Below are positions 12,580-18,406 of a stretch of DNA of 18,406 nt, one piece after another. The position numbers were made by a program, and so were the translations under genes. Each line of letters starts with the position of its first letter. Positions within the stretch are counted from its first letter, which is position 1. The DNA comes from Cacconaster sp964598495 (lineage in GTDB: Bacteria; Bacteroidota; Bacteroidia; Bacteroidales; UBA932). The DNA is taken from the NCBI GenBank assembly GCA_964598495.1, contig CAZRBY010000031.1:1-18406 (forward strand). The letters are read 5' to 3'. The notes beneath the pieces were generated by a model that did not search any database, was not told where the DNA came from, and was given only the letters and a program-made list of their open reading frames with translations.

Positions 12580-13921
12580 ATCCAAGGGCATAATATTGTC
12601 ACTTATACTATCAGTAACCACACTCACATCCTGCATTCTCACAGACAATACGCTCGGTTCGGTATATATTCCGGGCAATCAGGATATTTCCATCAAAATG
12701 GCCGATTTCGACCTACCCGTCACCCTTAAAATGGCCGACAGTCTCCAGACTGCCGTCAGTGCCAATTTTATAATCGGGTCCATCACAACAAATGAATATG
12801 GTACATTCAGGGTGGGTACAGCTACCTCAATAACTCCAGCTACCGACACCATACTCTGGGGTTCAGACCCTGTTTTTAAAGATATGTATCTCCAGATTGC
12901 TATCTCTGACAAACGCTTTCTTAGTCCGGAGCAGGCATTCATACCTCAGAACATCTACGCATACGAACTCAAGGCTCCCCTTGACACTACCTTCATTTAC
13001 AATAACTCCATCTCGGAACTTAGTTACCATCCCGTTCCCGTCACTTCACGCAACTCCATCTATATGGGCGGCGACTCACTTAAGATGCACTTCACTAAGG
13101 AATATGGAGAGCGTTTTTTCAGTGCCACGATTGAGGAATGTGACAGCACCAAACTCTTCATCAATAAGTTTTACGGACTCTATTTCCGCACGGACGACAT
13201 AGAAAAAGGGTTGACCGGCGGACGTATAAACTACTTTGACATTGCTACCGCAGATCTCCGGCTCACCTTCACTTCTACTAACGAAGCAGGTAAAAGAAGA
13301 GACACTTCAATCGCATTCAAGTTGGGCGAATACCTATCACTCAACTCTATGACTTCCGAATCAGGCTCCATGGTTACCGACAATCCGGTCGAAACTCTCC
13401 ACTACGAAAGCTTGTCCGGCATCAAACCTCATATTAGCGGAACCGCCCTCCACTCTCTGATGCAGAATTGGGCAGAAGAAAACGACATCGATCTTGACAA
13501 TCTTGTGATTGCCAAAGCTACACTGGAGTTCCCTTTTGAATACTCCGGCAACTACAAAGCTCTGGACAATTATCCCGGAAATCTTTTCCCCTGTAGAAGA
13601 GTGCGCACAGAAAAGCATACGCTCTACACCCCTATAGATGAGATTTATGATAACTTTATGGATAAAGGCTCTCTCAACCGATCATTGCTCAACTACAAAC
13701 CGGACATTGGTTTTTATCTTCAAGACCTGATCAAGAAAGAGAATTCCGAATTGAGTGATGAGGATGACCTCTGGCTGATGCAAACCATCTCCTATACCAA
13801 CAACACCACAAATGTGACTACTTATTATCCCGACTTCACCTACTACAATATAGCGAGGTTTAACGGTACCGGCTGCAAACGCAGTCCAAAACTAAGGATA
13901 GTCTACACGGTACTCAAATAG
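12572..13921 (+). CDS. DUF4270 family lipoprotein
   Basis: A 449-residue protein with a lipoprotein signal peptide: MNRSKGIILSLILSVTTLTS followed by C21, with the lipobox LTSC. It should be lipid-anchored in the envelope, probably the outer membrane. The remainder is rich in beta-type alternation, Asn, Thr and Tyr, with no enzymatic motif seen, consistent with DUF4270 (a Bacteroidota family of unknown function). Landmarks are FIIGSITTNEYGTF near residue 67 and the C-terminal end with RFNGTGCKRSPKLRIVYTVLK. The start overlaps the preceding glycogen-synthase-like gene by 8 bp, suggesting coupled expression. A strong terminator lies 25 bp after the stop. Confidence 0.85.
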   Translation: MNRSKGIILSLILSVTTLTSCILTDNTLGSVYIPGNQDISIKMADFDLPVTLKMADSLQTAVSANFIIGSITTNEYGTFRVGTATSITPATDTILWGSDPVFKDMYLQIAISDKRFLSPEQAFIPQNIYAYELKAPLDTTFIYNNSISELSYHPVPVTSRNSIYMGGDSLKMHFTKEYGERFFSATIEECDSTKLFINKFYGLYFRTDDIEKGLTGGRINYFDIATADLRLTFTSTNEAGKRRDTSIAFKLGEYLSLNSMTSESGSMVTDNPVETLHYESLSGIKPHISGTALHSLMQNWAEENDIDLDNLVIAKATLEFPFEYSGNYKALDNYPGNLFPCRRVRTEKHTLYTPIDEIYDNFMDKGSLNRSLLNYKPDIGFYLQDLIKKENSELSDEDDLWLMQTISYTNNTTNVTTYYPDFTYYNIARFNGTGCKRSPKLRIVYTVLK

Positions 13922-13946
13922 AGTGTCGCACACATAAACAGAAAGG

Positions 13947-13972
13947 CGGCTCCGGATTCCGGAGCCGTTTTT
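13947..13972 (+). terminator. Rho-independent terminator after the DUF4270 gene
   Basis: A 9-bp G/C-rich stem CGGCTCCGG / CCGGAGCCG with an ATT loop is followed by TTTTT. On the minus strand the stem is followed by a weaker U-rich stretch, so it may also stop transcription from fabF, which ends at 14008. Confidence 0.9.
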
Positions 13973-14007
13973 GTATAACCATGCAAGCGAATCGAGTTAT
14001 CTGGTAT

Positions 14008-15273
14008 CTAATGAGAGGGTATATAGCCCGGTGCTGCGAAAACTATTGTAGCGTTGTGACCGCCGAATCCGAAATTATTGCTCATAGCCACGCGTACATT
14101 GCGCTTCTGAGCCGTATTGAAAGTGAGATTTAGAGAATAGTCGATGGCTTCGTCTTTCTCCCGAAAATTAATTGTAGGAGGGATGATGCCGTCCCTGATA
14201 GCATGGATGCAGGCAATCGCTTCAACCGCACCTGCAGCACCAAGAAGGTGACCAGTCATAGATTTTGTTGAAGAGAGATTGATATTGTTCACAGTATCGC
14301 CGAAAACTCTCTTGATGGCATCCAATTCGGCTATGTCGCCAAGAGGAGTGGATGTGCCATGAGTGTTGATGTAATCAACTTGATCCGGAGCTATTCCCGC
14401 ATCTTCGAGAGCGATGCGCATTGACTCGGAAGCTCCCACCCCTTCAGGACTTGGAGCAGTAATGTGATACGCATCAGCGTTCTGACCATATCCGATAATC
14501 TCCGCATAGATATTTGCGCCTCTGTTAAGTGCGTGCTCATACTCCTCCAGCACAAGTATGCCTGCCCCCTCTCCAATCACAAAACCATCTCTGGTGGCGT
14601 CAAAAGGTCTTGAAGCTGTCTGATATGAGTCATTGTTGGTGGATAGTGCACGCATAGAGTTGAATCCTCCGATAGCAATCACAGTAATCGGGGCTTCAGA
14701 TCCGCCGGCTATCATTATATCCGCCTTACCAAGCTGTATCATAGAGGCAGCAACGCAGAGAGCGTTGGCAGAACTGGTACAAGCAGAAGTGGTGGAGAAA
14801 TTGGGCCCTCTGAACCCATATTTTATGGAAACGGATCCTGAGGCAATATTTGTTATGATTTTGGGAACGAAAAAAGGACTAAACCGAGGGGGTTGCCCTT
14901 CGGTATAGTCCATTATTTCTCGCGTGAGAGTTTCAACGCCTCCTATGCCCGAACCGATGATAACTCCTGTTCTGCGCAGGGTCTCCTCATCAAAAGGAAT
15001 CCTGCTATCAGTGATGGCTTGATCAGCTGCGATGAGGGCATATTGGGTATAGATGTCATGCTTTCGCGCCTCCTTGATATCCAGTCCGAACCGTTCCGGA
15101 GAATAATCGCGGATCTCACACGCAAACTTTGTTTTGAAAAGAGAGGTATCGAAACGGGTGATAAGCGTTGACCCACTAACCCCAAGGTCCAGATTAGAAA
15201 AATAATCCTCCGGGTTATCTCCTATGGGGTTGATGGTACCGATACCGGTTATGACAACTCTCTTTACCAACAT
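14008..15273 (-). CDS. fabF: 3-oxoacyl-[acyl-carrier-protein] synthase II
   Basis: The 421-residue product is a KAS II condensing enzyme, which extends acyl-ACP by two carbons using malonyl-ACP. The Cys-His-His triad is complete: C165 in TTSACTSSANAL, H305 in NTHGTSTPLGD and H342 in KSMTGHLLGAAGA. The start MLVKRVVITGIGTINPIG and the end NNFGFGGHNATIVF are standard. It follows acpP by 21 nt in the same operon. A small hairpin and a weak AAGGA precede its start. Length is normal for FabF. Confidence 0.97.
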   Translation of the reverse strand: MLVKRVVITGIGTINPIGDNPEDYFSNLDLGVSGSTLITRFDTSLFKTKFACEIRDYSPERFGLDIKEARKHDIYTQYALIAADQAITDSRIPFDEETLRRTGVIIGSGIGGVETLTREIMDYTEGQPPRFSPFFVPKIITNIASGSVSIKYGFRGPNFSTTSACTSSANALCVAASMIQLGKADIMIAGGSEAPITVIAIGGFNSMRALSTNNDSYQTASRPFDATRDGFVIGEGAGILVLEEYEHALNRGANIYAEIIGYGQNADAYHITAPSPEGVGASESMRIALEDAGIAPDQVDYINTHGTSTPLGDIAELDAIKRVFGDTVNNINLSSTKSMTGHLLGAAGAVEAIACIHAIRDGIIPPTINFREKDEAIDYSLNLTFNTAQKRNVRVAMSNNFGFGGHNATIVFAAPGYIPSH

Positions 15274-15281
15274 CAGTCCTT

Positions 15282-15298
15282 ATAGCGGGAAACGCTAT
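15282..15298 (-). promoter_or_regulatory. Intercistronic hairpin at the acpP-fabF junction
   Basis: ATAGCG / CGCTAT with a 5-nt loop, overlapping the acpP stop codon (15295-15297). No U-run follows. Such elements can set different mRNA levels for the two cistrons; that effect is inference. Confidence 0.4.
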
Positions 15299-15531
15299 TT
15301 CTGATTATTCTCAATATAGTCGATAGCGTCCTGTACAGTGCTGATCTTCTCTGCCACCTCATCGGGAATGGATATGCCGAATGCTTTCTCAAACTCCATA
15401 ATGAGTTCTACTGTATCGAGAGAATCTGCACCAAGGTCGTTGGTAAAACTGGCGTCAGGCTGAACTTCGTTCTCCTCAACACCAAGTTTGTAAACGATGA
15501 TAGATTTTACTTTTGCGGTAATATCTTCCAT
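15295..15531 (-). CDS. acpP: Acyl carrier protein
   Basis: A 78-residue acidic protein with the phosphopantetheine attachment motif LGADSLDTVELIMEFE, where S37 carries the prosthetic group. It shuttles growing acyl chains in type II fatty-acid synthesis and supplies acyl groups for lipid A. The N-terminal part (MEDITAKVKSIIVYKLGVEE) and length match the family. It precedes fabF in a two-gene operon with its own promoter. The start has an A/T-rich leader and no Shine-Dalgarno. Confidence 0.98.
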   Translation of the reverse strand: MEDITAKVKSIIVYKLGVEENEVQPDASFTNDLGADSLDTVELIMEFEKAFGISIPDEVAEKISTVQDAIDYIENNQK

Positions 15532-15568
15532 AATAAAAAATTGGTTTAGTTAGTAATTGTAGTTCACA

Positions 15569-15583
15569 CCTTGCATCGCAAGG
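15569..15583 (-). promoter_or_regulatory. 5'-end hairpin of the acpP-fabF transcript
   Basis: CCTTGC / GCAAGG with a 3-nt loop, located where the transcript from the predicted promoter should begin. It resembles the arrangement upstream of rplP and may protect the mRNA 5' end. Confidence 0.4.
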
Positions 15584-15588
15584 AAATA

Positions 15589-15620
15589 CAAAAATAGTAT
15601 ATTTTTTTTAGCCTTCCAAA
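15589..15620 (-). promoter_or_regulatory. Bacteroidota-type promoter of acpP-fabF
   Basis: The minus strand shows TTTG (15617-15620), a 20-nt spacer and TATTTTTG (15589-15596), matching the phylum consensus well. It overlaps the region serving the divergent purN. Confidence 0.7.
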
Positions 15621-15625
15621 TTTTA

Positions 15626-15633
15626 TACCTTTG
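15626..15633 (+). promoter_or_regulatory. Predicted -7 box of purN
   Basis: TACCTTTG matches TAnnTTTG, 26 nt before the purN ATG at 15660. Upstream is a T-run without a clear TTTG box. Confidence 0.5.
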
Positions 15634-15659
15634 TAATATTGACTTCAAATTATAAAAAA

Positions 15660-16223
15660 ATGACCCATCTTGCCATCTATGCTTCAGGTTCCGGAACCAA
15701 TGCAGAAAACATTATTCGCTATTTCAAAAATCACCTTGAAATAAGTGTCAAGATAGTCCTGTGCAACAATCCTGACGCATTTGTCATTGAGCGTGCCAAG
15801 AGGCTTGAGATGCCCTGCATTGTTTTTCCAAAAGGCCGGCTTGAGGGGACAATGAGTATTTTAAGCGAATATGAGATTGACTATATAATCCTGGCCGGCT
15901 TTCTGCTTAAGTTGCCAAAAAAAATGATTGAAGCCTACCGCGGACGAATCATAAATATCCATCCGGCACTTATTCCATCAAAATATGGAGGCAAAGGAAT
16001 GTATGGCATGCATGTTCACAATGCCGTCATCGCTGCCGGTGAAAAAGAATCGGGCATCACCATCCATCTTGTGGATGAAATCTACGACCATGGAGAGAAT
16101 ATTTTCCAGATACGCTGCCCTGTCAATGCGGATGACACACCTGAGGACCTTGCCTCGAGGATTCACTGCCTGGAGCAGCTCTATTATCCACGAATTATAG
16201 AAAGCTATATTAAAAGTATGTAG
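15660..16223 (+). CDS. purN: Phosphoribosylglycinamide formyltransferase
   Basis: The ATG at 15660 gives 187 residues beginning MTHLAIYASGSGTNAENII. An in-frame TTG at 15639 would add seven residues but lies almost at the predicted transcription start. The enzyme transfers a formyl group from 10-formyl-tetrahydrofolate to GAR in purine synthesis. The catalytic residues N99 and H101 (INIHPALIP) and D143 (in EIYDHGE) fit the family, and the SGSGTN loop binds the phosphate of GAR. It is a single-gene unit diverging from acpP. The final codons Ser-Met-stop merge into the heptamer repeat that follows. Confidence 0.95.
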   Translation: MTHLAIYASGSGTNAENIIRYFKNHLEISVKIVLCNNPDAFVIERAKRLEMPCIVFPKGRLEGTMSILSEYEIDYIILAGFLLKLPKKMIEAYRGRIINIHPALIPSKYGGKGMYGMHVHNAVIAAGEKESGITIHLVDEIYDHGENIFQIRCPVNADDTPEDLASRIHCLEQLYYPRIIESYIKSM

Positions 16224-16340
16224 TGTGTAGTTGGTAGTGTGTAGTTGGTAGTGTGTAGTTGGTAGTGGTGCGGGTGCAAGGTGTGGGGTGTGGGGTGCGA
16301 GTTTTGAGTGTGTAGTATGTAGTGGGTAGTCGGTAGTGTA
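16221..16340 (+). repeat. Heptamer-phased G/T-rich tandem repeat after purN
   Basis: About 17 seven-base units, mostly TAGTNNG-like. Three perfect 14-bp copies of TAGTGTGTAGTTGG (16221-16262) come first, then degenerate units. After a one-base slip at 16298 come GAGTTTT, GAGTGTG, TAGTATG, TAGTGGG, TAGTCGG and TAGTGTA. The plus strand contains almost no C. The first unit contains the purN stop codon. Nothing here looks coding. Confidence 0.85.
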
Positions 16341-16360
16341 TGGGGGTTTGAGTAAAATAA

Positions 16361-16396
16361 AAAGTCCTGAGCTAAATAGTATTAACTCGGGACTTT
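16361..16396. terminator. Bidirectional terminator between purN and tsf
   Basis: The arms AAAGTCCTGAG and CTCGGGACTTT (11 bp with one G-T pair) enclose a 14-nt loop. U-rich sequence follows on both strands (ATTAATTTTT on plus, TTATTTT on minus), as expected between convergent genes. Confidence 0.75.
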
Positions 16397-16483
16397 ATTA
16401 ATTTTTAGAACTTGTCTCAGAATTCCGAAACTCTCGCTCCAATTCAGAGTTCAAAAAATCGCATCAAACTTTTAAATAAAAAA

Positions 16484-16518
16484 ATTACTCCTGACTACAC
16501 ACTCGGAACTCAAAACTA
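16484..16518 (-). repeat. Inverted heptamer-repeat cluster next to tsf
   Basis: Read on the minus strand, five consecutive seven-base units occur: TAGTTTT, GAGTTCC, GAGTGTG, TAGTCAG and GAGTAAT. They share the unit form and orientation-relative-to-gene of the block after purN, ending 8 nt before the tsf stop codon. The stretch 16397-16483 between is A/T-rich with no gene. Confidence 0.7.
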
Positions 16519-16526
16519 ATGAAAAA

Positions 16527-17522
16527 TTAGTCGTTGAGAGATACTCTGAAGAATGCGGTAACCTTTGCATCTTTGTCAACAGCTTCGATAGATTCCTTCA
16601 CTGAAGCCTTGCCATCGCCCAATTGGTACTCCTGCTCTTCGAGAGTGCTCTCTTTAAAAAACTTCTGTACGCGGCCGTTTGCGATGTTCTGAATCATCTG
16701 CTCGGGAAGGTTGGCTGCTTTTTCTGCAGATACGGTTACAATGATGTTGCGTGCCTGCTTTGCCTGCTCAGGAGTTAGCCATCCTTTTGCAGTGTTTGAG
16801 TCGATATGATCATCGGTGTCGCAATGTGCAGGGTTGATGCCGGCTTTTTTAAGAGCTGCGTCAACTGCTTTTCTCACTTGCTCTTCCTTTGTCTTCTCGA
16901 TAGCAACCTTACGTTCCTCAGCGACTACCTCTTCCGGACAGTCTGCTGCTGAGATTGAGACGGGTTTCATTGATACCACCTGCATTGCAACACCTTTGCC
17001 GAGCTGCTCAGGAACAGGTTTATTGAATGCAACGATAGCGCCGAGTTTACCGTTGATTGTGTGTACGTACTGTGCCACATAAGGGGCATCAAGTCTGTAA
17101 TATGCTACGAGGCTATGTTTTTCGCCGCTCTTGCCTGTCTGTTGGGATATGGCTTCTTCAACGGTCTCACCGTTTGCGAGCTTGCAACCCTTTAGGGTCT
17201 CAATATCAGCGGGGAAGTTGGCGATTGCCGTATCGGCTATGCTATTTACGAGATCCTGGAACTCTGAGTTCTGTGATACAAAGTCAGTTTCGCAACCAAG
17301 GCATACAATGATGCCCTTACCTCCTTTAACACGTATCTTTACTGCACCCTCGGAAGTTTCGCGGTCTGCACGTTTTGCTGCCACGAGCTTACCTTTTTCA
17401 CGGATGATCTCCTGTGCCCTTGTATAATCGCCTTCAGCTTCAACCAAAGCATTTTTGCAATCCATCATACCGGCACCTGTCATTTTGCGAAGTTTCGCAA
17501 CATCTGCTGCTTTAATTTCCAT
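16527..17522 (-). CDS. tsf: Elongation factor Ts
   Basis: The 331-residue product is EF-Ts, the nucleotide-exchange factor for EF-Tu. The N-terminal UBA-like domain is clear (ADVAKLRKMTGAGMMDCKNAL), followed by the EF-Tu-contacting motif TDFV at residues 79-82 (CETDFVSQN). The central and C-terminal dimerisation regions follow, with GKLGAIVAF. It is longer than the E. coli protein (283 residues), as is usual in Bacteroidales as I recall. It lies 24 nt after rpsB in the conserved rpsB-tsf pair and ends against the bidirectional terminator. Confidence 0.97.
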   Translation of the reverse strand: MEIKAADVAKLRKMTGAGMMDCKNALVEAEGDYTRAQEIIREKGKLVAAKRADRETSEGAVKIRVKGGKGIIVCLGCETDFVSQNSEFQDLVNSIADTAIANFPADIETLKGCKLANGETVEEAISQQTGKSGEKHSLVAYYRLDAPYVAQYVHTINGKLGAIVAFNKPVPEQLGKGVAMQVVSMKPVSISAADCPEEVVAEERKVAIEKTKEEQVRKAVDAALKKAGINPAHCDTDDHIDSNTAKGWLTPEQAKQARNIIVTVSAEKAANLPEQMIQNIANGRVQKFFKESTLEEQEYQLGDGKASVKESIEAVDKDAKVTAFFRVSLND

Positions 17523-17546
17523 TTTGTGAAAAATTATAAGGTTATA

Positions 17547-18392
17547 TTATTCTTCTGTGCTATCGTCTGCGGTTTCTTCTACGGTTTCTTCTGCAGCAGT
17601 CTTAGCCTTTGCGGGTCTCTCTTTGCGCTGGCGAAGTTTCTTGCCTGCTATGACATCCGTACTCTCAGCTGCCGGCTGGGCATCCTTTTCCTTCTCTTTT
17701 TCAAGCCTACGCTCTTCCGAACCTTCCGAAATAGCCTTGCAAAGTATCTCTGTCACGAGTGCTATGGATTTGGCGGCATCGTCATTAGCGGGGATCACAT
17801 AGTCAATATTAGTAGGGTCGCAGCAAGTGTCAACCATGGCAATCACAGGGATATTGAGACGGTTAGCCTCTCTTACTGCGTTTATTTCCTTCTGAACGTC
17901 AACCACGAAGATTGCAGAAGGAAGGCGTGTGAGATCCTTTATGGAACCGAGGTTTTTCTCGAGTTTAGCCTTCTGGCGTGTAACCTGAAGTCTCTCACGT
18001 TTTGCCAATGTATCGAAGGTGCCGTCTTCCATCATCTTGTCGATGTTTTGCATCTTCTTGACAGCCTTGCGGATAGTCGGGAAATTGGTAAGCATTCCAC
18101 CCGGCCATCTTTCAGTAACAAAAGGCATGTCAACTGCCTGTGCGTTCTGTGCAACGATGTCCTTGGCCTGTTTCTTTGTAGCAACGAAAAGGATTTTGCG
18201 GCCCCCGCGAGAGAGCTGCTTCATCACATTTGCTGCCTCATCTATTTTTACAACAGTCTTATGCAGGTCGATAATGTGGATCCCGTTTTTCTCCATAAAT
18301 ATATAGGGAGCCATTTTGGGATTCCACTTTCTCTTCAGGTGACCGAAGTGAACACCCGCATCAAGTAAGTCTTGGAAATTTGTTCTGGACAT
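17547..18392 (-). CDS. rpsB: 30S ribosomal protein S2 (uS2)
   Basis: This 281-residue uS2 has the family N-terminus NFQDLLDAGVHFGHLKRKWN and PKMAPYIFMEKNGIHIIDL. The core contains ILFVATKKQAKDIV, PFVTERWPGGMLTNF and the P-loop-like IPVIAMVDTCCDPTNIDYVIP. A charged, low-complexity tail of about 50 residues (from about 230, RRLEKEKEKD onward) extends it beyond the E. coli length and is probably disordered. uS2 binds at the 30S head-body junction and is needed for bS1 docking in bacteria that have it. It precedes tsf. Its promoter and upstream neighbours lie outside the window. Confidence 0.97.
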   Translation of the reverse strand: MSRTNFQDLLDAGVHFGHLKRKWNPKMAPYIFMEKNGIHIIDLHKTVVKIDEAANVMKQLSRGGRKILFVATKKQAKDIVAQNAQAVDMPFVTERWPGGMLTNFPTIRKAVKKMQNIDKMMEDGTFDTLAKRERLQVTRQKAKLEKNLGSIKDLTRLPSAIFVVDVQKEINAVREANRLNIPVIAMVDTCCDPTNIDYVIPANDDAAKSIALVTEILCKAISEGSEERRLEKEKEKDAQPAAESTDVIAGKKLRQRKERPAKAKTAAEETVEETADDSTEE

Positions 18393-18406
18393 TTTAATTA
18401 ATTTTT

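Noticed and set aside
15639..15659. TTG start for purN seven codons upstream
   Set aside because: It lies about 6 nt after the predicted -7 box, and the ATG at 15660 gives the normal PurN N-terminus.
16221..16340. CRISPR array
   Set aside because: The unit is 7 bp with no spacers, and no cas gene is nearby.
16270..16346. Possible G-quadruplex in the G-rich part of the repeat
   Set aside because: Runs of three or more G are spaced too unevenly (gaps of about 10, 3 and 28 nt) for a confident call.

Overview
The window looks like a Bacteroidota (probably Bacteroidales) chromosome segment. The evidence is a run of ribosomal-protein genes with Bacteroidota-type sequences, several families typical of the phylum (DUF4270 lipoprotein, DUF4294, DUF3098, a half-length glycogen-synthase-like protein), and promoters of the Bacteroidota TTTG / TAnnTTTG type. 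Two runs of exactly ten Ns (4545-4554 and 10761-10770) show that it is a scaffolded assembly, possibly a metagenome bin.

Region 1 (1-5613, all minus strand) is the distal S10/spc ribosomal-protein operon, read from right to left: rplP, rpmC, rpsQ, rplN, rplX, rplE, rpsN, rpsH, rplF, rplR, rpsE, rpmD, rplO and the 5' part of secY. The usual upstream partner rpsC is absent. rplP instead follows its own promoter and a 5'-end hairpin, so the operon appears split here. Seven of these genes have clear Shine-Dalgarno sequences, several built on the stop codon of the preceding gene; no gene outside the ribosomal cluster has a comparable one.

Region 2 (5727-8202, minus) is a two-gene unit: a glutamate:sodium symporter of the GltS type, then an exported M19 membrane dipeptidase overlapping it by 8 bp. 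This suggests peptide and amino-acid scavenging. It diverges from a DUF4294 secreted protein (8268-8966, plus), and a 25-bp inverted repeat lies in the shared promoter region. The DUF4294 gene overlaps the convergent lpxH by 94 bp. Region 3 (8873-11655, minus) is an envelope cluster transcribed ftsX, DUF3098, uppP, lpxH, covering division-linked peptidoglycan hydrolysis control, undecaprenyl-phosphate recycling and lipid A synthesis. Its DUF3098 gene has no visible start codon and sits beside a scaffold gap.

Region 4 (11699-13972, plus) holds a half-length glycogen-synthase-like protein coupled by an 8-bp overlap to a DUF4270 lipoprotein, closed by a strong terminator. Region 5 (14008-16396) has acpP-fabF (minus, fatty-acid synthesis) diverging from purN (plus, purine synthesis). 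Region 6 (16221-16518) is a heptamer-phased G/T-rich repeat on both sides of a bidirectional terminator between purN and tsf. Region 7 (16527-18392, minus) is rpsB-tsf.

The gene content is overwhelmingly core housekeeping. I see no defence, mobile or secondary-metabolite system. The observations of most interest are regulatory or structural: the operon split, the Shine-Dalgarno pattern, the heptamer repeat, the divergent-promoter palindrome, the 94-bp convergent overlap and the degenerate glycogen-synthase half-protein.
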